A stretch of 64,000 nucleotides of DNA from Antiquaquibacter metalliresistens (GCF_029211225.1 NZ_JARGEM010000004.1:79847-143846), one strand, 5' to 3'; counted from the stretch's first letter, positions 1 through 9,191 are shown. Notes: a model not told the origin generated them from the letters alone. Numbers and translations: made by a program.

Positions 1-792
1 CAGGATGCCCAGCCCGGCCAGTCCGGTCGGGTGGAACTGGAAGAACTCCATGTCCTCCAGCGGCAGTCCCTTGCGCCAGATGATGCCGACGCCGTCGCCC
101 GTGAGGGTGTGCGCGTTGGAGGTGGTCTTGAAGATCTTGCCGAAACCGCCGGTCGCATAGACGATCGCCTTGGCCTGGAACACGTGGATGTCACCGGTGG
201 CCAGCTCATAGGCGACGACACCGCTCGGCTGCTCGACCCCATCCACCTCGGTCATCACCATGTCGAGCACATAGAACTCGTTGAAGAAGTTGATGCCGAG
301 CTTGACGCAGTTCTGGTACAGCGTCTGCAGGATCATGTGACCGGTGCGGTCGGCCGCGTAGCAGGCCCGGCGCACGGGCGCCTTGCCGTGCTCACGCGTG
401 TGACCGCCGAAACGGCGCTGGTCGATCTTGCCGTCCGGGGTGCGGTTGAAGGGCAGGCCCATGTTCTCGAGGTCGATGACCGCGTCGATGGCCTCCTTCG
501 CCAGGATCTCGGCGGCATCCTGGTCGACCAGGTAGTCGCCGCCCTTGACGGTGTCGTAGGTGTGCCACTCCCAGTTGTCGTCCTCGACGTTGGCGAGCGC
601 CGCGGCCATGCCGCCCTGTGCAGCACCGGTGTGGGAGCGCGTGGGGTAGAGCTTGGAGATCACCGCGGTGCGAGCGTGCGGTCCGGCCTCGATCGCCGCG
701 CGCATACCGGCGCCGCCGGCGCCCACGATGACGATGTCGAACTGGTGGTAGTGCACACCGTTCTTCACGGTGCCGGTCTCGGGGGCGGCCAC
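1..792 (-). CDS. sdhA: Succinate dehydrogenase flavoprotein subunit SdhA (partial, C-terminus off the window)
   Basis: The first 264 residues of the FAD-carrying subunit of respiratory complex II, which oxidises succinate to fumarate. The frame starts with GTG directly after the sdhD stop (TAAGTG) and stays open to the left edge. Visible are the Rossmann motif GAGGAG (about residues 24-29) and SHTGAAQGG (53-61), in which the histidine is the usual site of covalent FAD attachment, followed by the HTREHGKAP active-site region. It is the third gene of sdhC-sdhD-sdhA, with no gap to sdhD, so the genes are surely co-transcribed. The iron-sulfur subunit sdhB should lie just outside the window. Confidence 0.97.
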   Translation of the reverse strand, partial: MAAPETGTVKNGVHYHQFDIVIVGAGGAGMRAAIEAGPHARTAVISKLYPTRSHTGAAQGGMAAALANVEDDNWEWHTYDTVKGGDYLVDQDAAEILAKEAIDAVIDLENMGLPFNRTPDGKIDQRRFGGHTREHGKAPVRRACYAADRTGHMILQTLYQNCVKLGINFFNEFYVLDMVMTEVDGVEQPSGVVAYELATGDIHVFQAKAIVYATGGFGKIFKTTSNAHTLTGDGVGIIWRKGLPLEDMEFFQFHPTGLAGLGIL

Positions 793-1245
793 TTACTGCA
801 CCGGGCAGAAGCTCGGGAGCAGGTCCGCAGGGGAGCCGGCAGGGCACGGGTCGAAGGTGTAGATCACGAGAGTTCCCAAGATGAGGAGGACGGCCGTGGA
901 CGCGGCGAGCGCGCCCAGGAGGGTGAGCCGCACGAGGCGGTTGCTGGCGTAGTCGTTGACGAGGGTGCGCATGCCGTTGGCGCCGTGGATGAGCGCGAGC
1001 CAGAGCAGCAGGGTGTCCCAGACGACCCAGAACGGGTCGGCGAGCTTGCCGGCGACGAAGGCGAAGTCGATCGCCTTGACGCCCTCACCCGCGACGAGGT
1101 TGACGAAGAGGTGGCCGAAGATCAGCACCACGAGCACGACGCCCGAGGCGCGCATGTAGATCCAGCCCCACTTCTCCCAGTTGATGCCACGGCGCTTGCG
1201 AGCGATCTCCGGGGACCGGGGCGCTTCGATGGTCTCGGTCGTCAT
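793..1245 (-). CDS. sdhD: Succinate dehydrogenase hydrophobic membrane anchor SdhD
   Basis: A 150-residue membrane subunit that anchors the catalytic SdhA/SdhB dimer and helps form the quinone and haem site. Three hydrophobic segments are visible (about 33-52, 71-90, 108-131), with GHLFVN in the first and LIHGANGMR in the second, both typical of the family. The ATG is chosen because it overlaps the sdhC stop (TGATG) and because the residues before it in the longer open frame are not family-like. It lies between sdhC and sdhA without gaps. Confidence 0.93.
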   Translation of the reverse strand: MTTETIEAPRSPEIARKRRGINWEKWGWIYMRASGVVLVVLIFGHLFVNLVAGEGVKAIDFAFVAGKLADPFWVVWDTLLLWLALIHGANGMRTLVNDYASNRLVRLTLLGALAASTAVLLILGTLVIYTFDPCPAGSPADLLPSFCPVQ

Positions 1246-1685
1246 CACTCGCCTCCGAAGATGTGCATGAGCTGGCGCGGGATGAAGCCGGCGAGCAGCA
1301 CGAGCCACAGCGCGATGACGATCCAGAACATCACGCGCTGGTACTTGGTGCCCAGCCGCCAGAAGTCGATGAGGATGATGCGCAGGCCGTTGAGCGCGTG
1401 CAGCCCGATCGCGGCGACGAGCGCGATCTCACCGAGCCCCATGATGGGCGTCTTGTAGGTGCCGATCACCGCGTTGTAGGCCTCGGGGCTCACTCGCACG
1501 AGCGCCGTGTCGAGGATGTGCACGAGCAGGAAGAAGTAGATCGCGGTGCCGGTGATGCGGTGCAGCACCCATGACCACATGCCCTCCCGTCCGCGATAGA
1601 GCGTTCCCGCCGGCCGTTTCGGGGCGGCGATCTTGGGCAAGGCGAGCGTGTCGCCCGCCAGGGTACCCGTCGACCTCTGAGGCAC
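1245..1685 (-). CDS. sdhC: Succinate dehydrogenase cytochrome b556 subunit SdhC
   Basis: A 146-residue integral membrane subunit with the SdhC signature HRITGTAIY (42-50), a downstream haem-ligand region LHALNGLR (95-102) and three membrane helices (about 45-65, 84-104, 118-137). A TTG start six bases upstream (1691) is possible, but the strong AAGGAGGG sequence at 1692-1699 would abut it. The GTG at 1685 sits six bases from that ribosome site and is preferred. First gene of the sdh operon; its promoter must lie between here and the end of the mannosyltransferase gene, but no convincing boxes were seen. Confidence 0.93.
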   Translation of the reverse strand: MPQRSTGTLAGDTLALPKIAAPKRPAGTLYRGREGMWSWVLHRITGTAIYFFLLVHILDTALVRVSPEAYNAVIGTYKTPIMGLGEIALVAAIGLHALNGLRIILIDFWRLGTKYQRVMFWIVIALWLVLLAGFIPRQLMHIFGGE

Positions 1686-1810
1686 GAGCAACCCTCCTTG
1701 GAGTCGATTGGCCGCTTCGGGGGCGGCTGAGGAGAGTCCGGATGTCGGACGTTCCCAGTGTATTCCGCCTGGAAGGCGCAGGGTGCGCAGCAGCGGTTAA
1801 GAGCGGGGCC

Positions 1811-2962
1811 TCACGCGAGGTTCTGGAAAGAATCGGCGATCTTTAGCGGCTGGCGAGCCTCGATGACCGTCCCGTAGTGCCCTAGCAGTTGGTCGCACAC
1901 CGATTCCCACGAGCGCGATAGCACCGCGCGACGCCCCGCTTCGCCCATACGCGAGCGCAGTGCGGGGTCGGTGGCGAGGCTCTCGACCCTGGCGCGCAGG
2001 TCCAGGTCGTCGTCGGGAGCGAAGAGGTACCCGTTCTCGCCGTGCGCGACCAGATCGATCGGGCCGCCCGCGCGGGGTGCGACGACGGGCACGCCGCTCG
2101 CGTGCGCCTCCTGCACCGTCTGCCCGAACGTCTCCTCCGTGCCGGTGTGCAGGAAGACGTCGAAGCTCGCGTAGGCGGCGGAGAGCTCGCGCCCGGTGAG
2201 CTTGCCGAGCCAGGTGACGGGCATCCCGGCGAGTGCGCGCTGCGCGGACGGCAGCGACGGGCCGTCGCCGACGATCGCGAGCCGGATGCCGGACATGCCC
2301 CGGAGGGAGGCCATCCGCTCGACCTGCTTCTCGGGCGCGATGCGACCGACGTAGCCGACGATCGTCTCACCGCGCGGGGCGAGACGCTGGCGCAGGTGCT
2401 GCACGGTCGGCTCGAGGCGATTCCTCGGGTGGTAGGCGGTGAGATCGACGCCGCGGCCCCACCGTGCGAGGCGCTCGACGCCGGCGGCCTCCAGGTCGGC
2501 GAGGGAGGAGCTCGAGGGCACGAGGGTGAGATCGGCCCGTGCGTGGATCCACCGCACCGCACGCCAGGCGATGCGGGTCGCGGCACCCAGGTGATTCCTG
2601 CGGGCGTAGCCTGCGACATCCGTCTGGAAGATCGCGACCGAGGGGATGTCGAGCCGGGCCGCGGCGGCGATCGCCTGCGCGCCGAGCAGGAAGGGGGATG
2701 CGGCGTGCAACACGTCGGGCTGGAACTCGGCGAGCAGTGACTGCACCTGTGGGCTGGGCAGACCCACCGGGAACTGGCGGTAGGCGAGAGCGGGAACCTC
2801 ATGCACGGGGAAGCCCGCGTATTCGCGCGGCGCCCCGGCCGCGGGGACGATGATCATCGCCTCGTGCCCGCGCTCGCGGAGATGATCGAGCACCTTGCGC
2901 ACGCTCGTCGTGACACCGTTGACGGTGGGCAGGAAGCTCTCGCTGACGATCGCGATGCGCAC
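1811..2962 (-). CDS. mgtA: GDP-mannose-dependent alpha-mannosyltransferase-like GT4 glycosyltransferase (MgtA-like)
   Basis: A 383-residue GT-B glycosyltransferase. The N-terminus (SESFLPTVNGVTTSV, 8-22) is typical of the MgtA/PimB-like mannosyltransferases that add mannose to glycolipid anchors in actinobacteria. The donor-site region shows GRIAPEKQVE (207-216) and the E-x7-E stretch EETFGQTVQE (276-285). The GTG start has GGAG five bases upstream. It is divergent from manC, which makes the GDP-mannose precursor, and this context supports a mannose donor. The acceptor (glycolipid or other lipid) is inferred, and other GDP-mannose GT4 roles remain possible. Confidence 0.8.
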   Translation of the reverse strand: MRIAIVSESFLPTVNGVTTSVRKVLDHLRERGHEAMIIVPAAGAPREYAGFPVHEVPALAYRQFPVGLPSPQVQSLLAEFQPDVLHAASPFLLGAQAIAAAARLDIPSVAIFQTDVAGYARRNHLGAATRIAWRAVRWIHARADLTLVPSSSSLADLEAAGVERLARWGRGVDLTAYHPRNRLEPTVQHLRQRLAPRGETIVGYVGRIAPEKQVERMASLRGMSGIRLAIVGDGPSLPSAQRALAGMPVTWLGKLTGRELSAAYASFDVFLHTGTEETFGQTVQEAHASGVPVVAPRAGGPIDLVAHGENGYLFAPDDDLDLRARVESLATDPALRSRMGEAGRRAVLSRSWESVCDQLLGHYGTVIEARQPLKIADSFQNLA

Positions 2963-3034
2963 GCGGTCTCCGTTCGTTCCGTGCTGGAAACGCTACGGAA
3001 CCGCCGTGTCCACGAGGTGAATGCCCGCCTAATC

Positions 3035-3040
3035 TATGGT
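3035..3040 (+). promoter_or_regulatory. -10 box TATGGT for a leaderless manC transcript
   Basis: TATGGT lies six bases before the manC ATG and no Shine-Dalgarno sequence is present, so transcription probably starts at the A of the ATG. No good -35 box is seen. Inferred from spacing only. Confidence 0.4.
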
Positions 3041-3046
3041 TGACGG

Positions 3047-4165
3047 ATGACCGAGACACCCGGAGCCTTCGACGGCTTCACGAGCGTCATACCTGCGGGC
3101 GGAATCGGGTCGCGACTGTGGCCGCTCTCCCGGGCGGACTCGCCGAAGTTCCTCCACGATCTCACCGGCTCCGGGCAATCCCTGCTCCGCGACACCTGGG
3201 AGCGGCTCGAGCCGCTCTGCGGCCCGGAACAGATCATGGTCGTGACCGGACGAGCGCATCGCAGCGCAGTGACCGGTGAACTGCCCGAACTGCTGGACCA
3301 CAATCTGGTGCTCGAGAGCGACCCGCGCGACTCCTCCGCAGCCATCGGTCTCGCCGCGGCGATCCTGCGTCGACGGGACCCGGACGCTGTGATCGGCTCC
3401 TTCGCCGCCGATCACGTCATCAAGAACCTCCGCGGCTTCCGTCGTGCGGTCACCGAGGCGATCGCCGTCGCACGGGCCGGCTACATCTCGACGATCGGCA
3501 TCTCGCCGACGGAGGCCGCCATCGGGTTCGGGTACATCCGGTGCGGCGGTGCGCTGGCCGTCGACGGTGCGCCGAGCGCGCTCATGGTCGACTCGTTCGT
3601 CGAGAAGCCGGATCAGGCGACGGCGCAGGAGTACCTCGACGCCGGGGACTACCTCTGGAACGGCGGCATGTTCATCTCCCGCGCGGATGTGCTGCTCGAG
3701 CAGCTCGGCGCGTCGCGGCCCGAGCTCCTCGCAGGGCTCGAGGAGCTGGCTGCCGCCTGGGACACCCCGGAGCGCGGTGCGGTCGTCGACCGGGTCTGGC
3801 CCGGCCTGGAGAAGATCGCCATCGACTACACGGTCGCCGAGCCCGCCGCCGCGGCGGGCAAGCTCGTCGTGATCCCCGGCCACTTCGATTGGGACGACGT
3901 CGGCGACTTCGCCTCCGTCGGCAAGCTCCATTCGGCGGGCAAGGCCGATCTCGCGATCATCGGCGAGAACCCGAGGGTGCTCTCCGATTCGTCGAGCGGC
4001 GTGGTGATCAGCCACAGCGGTCGCGTGATCTCGCTCATCGGGGTCAAGGACATCGTGGTCGTCGACACCCCGGATGCCCTGCTGGTGACGACGACGGCGA
4101 ACGCTCAACGGGTGAAGTCGGTCGTGGATGCCCTCAAACTCGCCGGACGCACGGAGGTACTGTGA
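3047..4165 (+). CDS. manC: Mannose-1-phosphate guanylyltransferase
   Basis: A 372-residue nucleotidyltransferase that makes GDP-mannose from mannose-1-phosphate and GTP. Visible are the nucleotide-binding loop GGIGSRLWPLSR (18-29), FVEKPD in the middle of the protein and the LWNGGMF segment, all typical of GDP-mannose pyrophosphorylases. It is the monofunctional form without the isomerase domain seen in longer bifunctional enzymes. The neighbouring divergent mannosyltransferase fits. Its stop overlaps the start of a nucleoside hydrolase gene (GTGA), an unusual partner. Confidence 0.93.
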   Translation: MTETPGAFDGFTSVIPAGGIGSRLWPLSRADSPKFLHDLTGSGQSLLRDTWERLEPLCGPEQIMVVTGRAHRSAVTGELPELLDHNLVLESDPRDSSAAIGLAAAILRRRDPDAVIGSFAADHVIKNLRGFRRAVTEAIAVARAGYISTIGISPTEAAIGFGYIRCGGALAVDGAPSALMVDSFVEKPDQATAQEYLDAGDYLWNGGMFISRADVLLEQLGASRPELLAGLEELAAAWDTPERGAVVDRVWPGLEKIAIDYTVAEPAAAAGKLVVIPGHFDWDDVGDFASVGKLHSAGKADLAIIGENPRVLSDSSSGVVISHSGRVISLIGVKDIVVVDTPDALLVTTTANAQRVKSVVDALKLAGRTEVL

Positions 4166-5136
4166 ACGCCACGATCCCGCTGGTGATCGATACCGACACC
4201 GCGCAGGACGATTGCGTCGCCCTGCTGGTGGGCCTGCTCGATCCGCTCGCCGATCTGCGGGCGATCACGATGGTCGCCGGCAACGTGAGCTTCGAGCGCC
4301 AGGTGCACAACGCGCACCTGACGCTGAGCGCCGCCGGGCGCCTCGGCGAGGTTCCGATCCACCTCGGCTGCCGCCGACCGCTCGTGCGGGAGTGGGTTTC
4401 GGCGGAGAACGTGCACGGCGACGGCTCCGGCGGGCTCGACATGGACTTCGACGGCATCGAGCCGCCTGCCGCGGAACACGGCGTCGACGCGCTGATCCGG
4501 CTCGCCGCGGACGCGCCGGGCGAGCTGACCATCGTCTGCATCGGGCCGCTGACGAACATCGCCATGGCGGCCATCAAGGATCCGCGCTTCGTCGCGAACG
4601 TCAAGGCCCTCTACATCATGGGCGGATCGAACAACGCACGCGGAAACATCACTGCTGCTGCGGAGTACAACTTCTACGTCGACCCGGAGGCCGCGCGCAC
4701 GGTCTTCGAAGCGGGCTTCGCGCGCATCGTGGTCGTGCCCTGGGCGCCGCTGACGCTGCGGGATGCCGTGTTCTCCCGAGAGCAGTTGGCCGCGATCGCG
4801 GCGGTCGGCACGCCGCTGGCCGGATTCTTCACCCGCGTGGTCGGCACGACGCTCGAGTTCGACGAGAGCGTGGGCATCCCTGGCTCCACCCACCCGGACT
4901 CGCTCACCGCGGCGGTGCTGCTGCATCCTGAACTGGTCACGTCATCCGCTGAGTACGCCGTCGACATCGAGACCTCGTCCGAGCTCACGCGCGGGTACGC
5001 CGCGATGTCGTGGGGAGTGCACGGACTGACGCCGAACGCCACCGTGATCGAAGCGGTGGATGCCGCGGGGTTCTTCGACTATCTGACCGGCCTGCTCTCC
5101 GATCCCACCGAACCCACCCGACCGTTCCGGGGCTGA
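4162..5136 (+). CDS. Nucleoside hydrolase (inosine/uridine-preferring family)
   Basis: A 324-residue enzyme that hydrolyses ribonucleosides to ribose and free base. The calcium-binding motif DTDTAQDD (10-17) matches the family signature DxDxxxDD, and EYNFYVDPEAA is the usual second conserved region. The GTG start is chosen because it overlaps the manC stop by four bases and has GGAGGT at 4154-4159, while the much longer open frame upstream lies inside manC in another phase. It precedes the nucleoside transport genes. Base preference cannot be read from the sequence. Confidence 0.92.
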   Translation: MNATIPLVIDTDTAQDDCVALLVGLLDPLADLRAITMVAGNVSFERQVHNAHLTLSAAGRLGEVPIHLGCRRPLVREWVSAENVHGDGSGGLDMDFDGIEPPAAEHGVDALIRLAADAPGELTIVCIGPLTNIAMAAIKDPRFVANVKALYIMGGSNNARGNITAAAEYNFYVDPEAARTVFEAGFARIVVVPWAPLTLRDAVFSREQLAAIAAVGTPLAGFFTRVVGTTLEFDESVGIPGSTHPDSLTAAVLLHPELVTSSAEYAVDIETSSELTRGYAAMSWGVHGLTPNATVIEAVDAAGFFDYLTGLLSDPTEPTRPFRG

Positions 5137-5277
5137 GGTTTCTGCGACGTTACGGGCGTGTCCCGAGTTGGTAACACCTGGGCCACGATGCCGCGCAGGG
5201 TGTGCCGCGGGCCGAACGCAGCGAGTAACGTAGCCGCATCCGCCCCGGTATGGCCGGGGCTTGTACTTGGAGGAAGA

Positions 5278-6366
5278 GTGAACGTAATCACGCGTAAGCG
5301 GGGCCTTGCCGGCCTCGCCCTGGTCGGCGCCGCCGGCCTGCTGCTCGGCGGTTGTGCCGCGGCGCCCGAAGAGGGCGGCGGCGAGGCGACCACCGACTTC
5401 CTGGCTTGCGCCGTCTCCGACGAGGGCAGCTGGAACGACAAGTCGTTCAACGAGGCGGCGTACGACGGTCTCCTGAAGGCCAAGGACGAGCTGGGCGTCG
5501 AGATCAAGGACGCGGAGTCGCAGGACACCGAGGACTTCGAGCCGAACCTGGCCTCGATGGTCGACGCGGGCTGCGACGTGACGTTCGCGGTCGGCTTCAA
5601 CTTCTCGCTCAACGACACGATCTTCACCGTCGCGGACAGCAACCCCGAGTCGCACTTCGTGTGGATCGACGGCTGGAACCAGGGCCAGACCAACCTCAAG
5701 CCCATCACCTACGCGATGGACCAGTCGAGCTACCTCGCCGGGTACCTCGCCGCGGCGTACAGCACCTCGAAGGTCGTCGGCACGTACGGCGGTCTCGACA
5801 TCCCCGCCGTCGTGACCTTCATGGACGGCTTCTACTACGGTGCGAAGGCCTACGAGGAGGAGACCGGCACGCCGGTCACCGTTCTCGGCCGCGACCCGAT
5901 CGCCGGCACCGGCACCTTCACCGACCCGGAGCTCTCCTTCGGTGACACCGAGGGCGCCAAGTCGATCTCGGCCGGTCAGCTCGCTGCGGGCGCCGACGTG
6001 ATCTTCCCGGTCGCCGGTGGCCTCTTCGCCTCGACCGCCGAGGCGATCAAGGAGTCCGGCAGCACCACCGCCGTCTTCCTCGGTGTCGACAAGAACGTCG
6101 CCGTCACCTCGCCCGAGTACGCCGACCTCGTCCTCACCTCGGTCGAGAAGCGCATGACGCAGGCCGTGTTCGACGTCATCGCATCGCTGTCCTCCGGTGA
6201 CGCCTTCAACGTCGACCCGTACGTCGGCACGCTCGAGAACGACGGCACCGCGCTGAGCGACTTCGGTGTCTTCGACAGCAAGGTCTCGGACGAGATCAAG
6301 GCCAAGCTCGAGGAGCTCAAGGCCGGCATCATCGACGGAAGCATCGTTCCGGTTCCCGCGAGCTGA
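5278..6366 (+). CDS. BMP/PnrA-family nucleoside-binding lipoprotein (ABC transporter substrate-binding protein)
   Basis: A 362-residue secreted lipoprotein with a basic N-terminus, hydrophobic core and lipobox LLGGC, so lipidation would occur at Cys26. The mature part has the Bmp/PnrA layout, beginning FLACAVSDEGSWNDKSFN and containing AVGFNFS, and this family binds purine or pyrimidine nucleosides. The GTG start has GGAGGAAG five bases before it. It heads the transport operon and is separated from the ATPase by a strong hairpin (6382-6421), so it is probably expressed above the membrane components. The salvage genes downstream support nucleoside as ligand. Confidence 0.93.
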   Translation: MNVITRKRGLAGLALVGAAGLLLGGCAAAPEEGGGEATTDFLACAVSDEGSWNDKSFNEAAYDGLLKAKDELGVEIKDAESQDTEDFEPNLASMVDAGCDVTFAVGFNFSLNDTIFTVADSNPESHFVWIDGWNQGQTNLKPITYAMDQSSYLAGYLAAAYSTSKVVGTYGGLDIPAVVTFMDGFYYGAKAYEEETGTPVTVLGRDPIAGTGTFTDPELSFGDTEGAKSISAGQLAAGADVIFPVAGGLFASTAEAIKESGSTTAVFLGVDKNVAVTSPEYADLVLTSVEKRMTQAVFDVIASLSSGDAFNVDPYVGTLENDGTALSDFGVFDSKVSDEIKAKLEELKAGIIDGSIVPVPAS

Positions 6367-6381
6367 TTCCTTCGTAACACC

Positions 6382-6421
6382 GAACGCGCCGGGAGAGACT
6401 TTGGTCCCTCCCGGCGCGTTC
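6382..6421 (+). terminator. Strong hairpin after the substrate-binding protein gene (probable partial terminator)
   Basis: A perfect 14-bp inverted repeat, GAACGCGCCGGGAG at 6382-6395 against its complement at 6408-6421, with a 12-base loop able to add three more pairs. A short T-containing tail follows (CTGTTAA). It lies between the lipoprotein and the ATPase of the same transporter, where such hairpins often limit read-through or protect the upstream mRNA. Confidence 0.75.
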
Positions 6422-6456
6422 TGTTAACCCCGTCGATAGTGCAGGATGGACCCACC

Positions 6457-7953
6457 ATGAAACTCGAGCTCCGCGACATAACGAAGCGTTTCGGGAGTCT
6501 TGTCGCCAACGATCGCATCAGCCTCGTGGTGGAGCCCGGACAGATCCACGCCCTCCTCGGAGAGAACGGCGCAGGCAAGTCCACCCTCATGAACGTGCTG
6601 TTCGGCCTCTACCAGGCGGACGAAGGCGAGATCCTCCTGGACGACAAGCCGGTGCGATTCTCCGGTCCCGGTGACGCCATGGCGGCCGGAATCGGCATGG
6701 TGCACCAGCACTTCATGCTCATCCCCGTCTTCACGGTCGCGGAGAACGTGATGCTCGGTCACGAGCCCGCGAAGTTCGGCATCCTCGACATGGATTCGGC
6801 TCGCCGTCGCGTGCGAGAGATCTCGGACCGCTTCGGCTTCGACATCGACCCGGATGCGCTCGTCGAAGACCTCCCGGTCGGGGCGCAGCAGCGGGTCGAG
6901 ATCGTCAAGGCGCTCTCGCGCGAAGCGAAGGTGCTCGTGCTGGATGAACCGACCGCGGTGCTGACCCCGCAGGAGACCGACGAGCTCATGGTGACCATGC
7001 GCCAGCTCGCCGATGCCGGCACCTCGATCGTGTTCATCACCCACAAGCTCCGCGAGGTGAAGGCGGTCGCCGATGTGATCACCGTCATCCGCCTCGGCAA
7101 GGTCGTCGGCGATGCACCGCCGACCGACTCGACCGAGCACCTCGCCTCGCTGATGGTGGGTCGCACCGTCGACCTCACGGTCGCCAAGGGCCCGGCCAAG
7201 CCGGGGGAGCTCGCCCTCGTGGTCAAGAATCTGACCCTCTTCGACCAGAGCGGTCGTACCCTGCTCGACGACGTGTCGTTCGAGATCGCCGAGGGTGAGA
7301 TCCTCGCCGTCGCCGGGGTGCAGGGCAACGGTCAGACCGAGCTGACCGAGGCGATCATCGGACTGCACCACCGGGTGCATGGTTCGATCGCGCTGTACGG
7401 CGAGGAACTCTCGCACGCGAGCGTTCGGGATGTGCTCGACGCCGGCGTCGGGTACGTGCCCGAGGACCGACAGGAAGACGGGCTCGTCGCGGAGTTCACG
7501 ATCGCCGAGAACCTCATGCTCGATCGCTCGGTGAGCGGGCCGTTCACCAGCGGACTCAACGTGAACGTGCGCTACCGGGACGAGTTCGCGGATGCCGCGA
7601 TCCGCGAGTTCGACGTCCGCACCCAGGGTCCGGCCACGCTGGTCGGACAGCTCTCCGGAGGCAACCAGCAGAAGGTGGTGCTCGCTCGCGAACTGTCGCG
7701 CGACCTCAAGCTGCTCGTCGCCGCCCAACCCACCCGAGGCGTGGATGTCGGCTCCATCGAGTTCATCCACGAGCGCATCGTCGCGGTGCGCGACAGTGGC
7801 GTGCCGGTGCTCATCATCTCCACCGAACTCGACGAGGTGCTCGCCCTCGCCGACCGCATCGCCGTGATGTACCACGGTCGGATCGTGGCGATCGTCTCGC
7901 CGGACACGCCGCGCGAGCGGCTCGGACAGCTGATGGCTGGGGTGGCGGCATGA
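6457..7953 (+). CDS. Nucleoside ABC transporter ATP-binding protein (two fused ATPase domains)
   Basis: A 498-residue cytoplasmic ATPase with two ABC domains in tandem. The first has Walker A GENGAGKST (35-43), signature VGAQQRVEI and Walker B VLVLDEPTA. The second has degenerate Walker A VQGNGQTEL, intact signature LSGGNQQKV and a weakened Walker B (LLVAAQPTRGVD). This pattern is normal for the sugar/nucleoside import group (YufO, NupO, MglA-like). The ATG at 6457 has AGGATGGA upstream; a GTG 18 bases earlier is less likely. Its stop overlaps the first permease (ATGA). Confidence 0.93.
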   Translation: MKLELRDITKRFGSLVANDRISLVVEPGQIHALLGENGAGKSTLMNVLFGLYQADEGEILLDDKPVRFSGPGDAMAAGIGMVHQHFMLIPVFTVAENVMLGHEPAKFGILDMDSARRRVREISDRFGFDIDPDALVEDLPVGAQQRVEIVKALSREAKVLVLDEPTAVLTPQETDELMVTMRQLADAGTSIVFITHKLREVKAVADVITVIRLGKVVGDAPPTDSTEHLASLMVGRTVDLTVAKGPAKPGELALVVKNLTLFDQSGRTLLDDVSFEIAEGEILAVAGVQGNGQTELTEAIIGLHHRVHGSIALYGEELSHASVRDVLDAGVGYVPEDRQEDGLVAEFTIAENLMLDRSVSGPFTSGLNVNVRYRDEFADAAIREFDVRTQGPATLVGQLSGGNQQKVVLARELSRDLKLLVAAQPTRGVDVGSIEFIHERIVAVRDSGVPVLIISTELDEVLALADRIAVMYHGRIVAIVSPDTPRERLGQLMAGVAA

Positions 7954-9191
7954 GTACGACGACGACCGAGCGCCCTCGACCGAAGGCGAGCCAGGTGCTG
8001 CGCGACATCGCGAGCGGAAGTCCACTGCGGATCTTCTTCTCGTTCGTGCTGGCCTTCGCGGCCGGGTCGTTGCTCATCATCTTCACCAACGAACGTGTGC
8101 TCGACTCCCTCGGCTACTTCTTCGCGCGACCGACCGACTTCTTCGGGGCCGCCGGCCAGGCGACCGCCGACGCGTATGCCGCGATGTTCCGCGGCTCGAT
8201 CTACAACTACCGTGCGGACTCGTTCGAGTCGGCCATCCGTCCGCTCACCGAATCTCTGCGGTTCGCGGGGCCGCTCATCGCGGCCGGGCTCGGCATCGCG
8301 TTGACCTTCCGCGTGGGCATGTTCAACATCGGTGGCACCGGTCAGTTGCTCATGGGCGCGATCTTCGCCGCGTGGGCGAGCTTCCAGCTGCACCTGCCCT
8401 ACGGACTGCACCTCATCGTGGCGATCCTCTTCGGCTTCGTCGGGGCGGCCTTCTGGGCTGGCATCGTCGGCTTCCTCAAGGCCCGAACCGGGGCGCATGA
8501 GGTGATCGTCACGATCATGCTCAACTACATCGCGGTGAGCCTCGTCACGTATCTGATGCGCACTCCCGTGCTGCACGACATGGACTCCGGCAACAACCCC
8601 ACCACGATCCCGCCGGATGTCACGGCGCAGCTGCCGAAGATCCTCGGCGGCAGCTTCAACCTGCACCTCGGTTTCATCCTCGCGCTCATCGCGGTGGTCG
8701 TCTACTGGTGGCTGATGGAGCGTTCCACACTCGGCTTCCGGCTGCGCATGGTCGGTCTCAACCCGGATGCGGCGCGCACCGCGGGCATCAACGTCAATGT
8801 CGTCTTCGTGCTCGCGATGGTGCTCTCGGGGCTGTTCGTCGGCCTGGCCGGCGTGAACCAGGCGCTCGGCCGCTCCGGCAGCTTCAGTCCGAGCATCGAC
8901 TCCGGCATCGGCTTCGACGCCATCACCGTCGCGCTGCTGGGCGGGTCACGTGCCGGCGGCGTGCTGCTGGCCGGCCTGTTGTTCGGCGCGATGAAGGCGG
9001 CGGGGCCCGCGATGCAGCTCGAGGATGTCGCGCCCGAAGTGCTCTCGGTCGTGCAGGCCCTCATCGTGCTCTTCATCGCCGCGCCCCCGCTGGTGCGGGC
9101 GATCTTCCGCTTCCTTCCGGAACCGCGTGAGCCGGAGCAGCTGACCACGCAACAGAAGCCGGAGCTCGAGAAGAAGGAGCTCGAGGCATGA
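7950..9191 (+). CDS. Nucleoside ABC transporter permease, first subunit
   Basis: A 413-residue integral membrane protein of the BPD_transp_2 (RbsC/YufP-like) family. Hydrophobic helices fill most of the chain after a charged N-terminal stretch of about 25 residues. Conserved loops include GMFNIGGTGQLLMGA and GANxVI-like AHEVIVTIMLNYIA, where the cytoplasmic EAA-type contact with the ATPase is expected. The C-terminus is highly charged (EKKELEA). Overlaps of four bases with both neighbours show translational coupling. Pairs with the following permease as a heterodimeric channel. Confidence 0.92.
   Translation: MSTTTTERPRPKASQVLRDIASGSPLRIFFSFVLAFAAGSLLIIFTNERVLDSLGYFFARPTDFFGAAGQATADAYAAMFRGSIYNYRADSFESAIRPLTESLRFAGPLIAAGLGIALTFRVGMFNIGGTGQLLMGAIFAAWASFQLHLPYGLHLIVAILFGFVGAAFWAGIVGFLKARTGAHEVIVTIMLNYIAVSLVTYLMRTPVLHDMDSGNNPTTIPPDVTAQLPKILGGSFNLHLGFILALIAVVVYWWLMERSTLGFRLRMVGLNPDAARTAGINVNVVFVLAMVLSGLFVGLAGVNQALGRSGSFSPSIDSGIGFDAITVALLGGSRAGGVLLAGLLFGAMKAAGPAMQLEDVAPEVLSVVQALIVLFIAAPPLVRAIFRFLPEPREPEQLTTQQKPELEKKELEA

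Noticed and set aside
31..1458. A 475-codon plus-strand frame over the sdh genes
   Set aside because: Antisense to sdhA, sdhD and sdhC, which show clear catalytic and membrane motifs.
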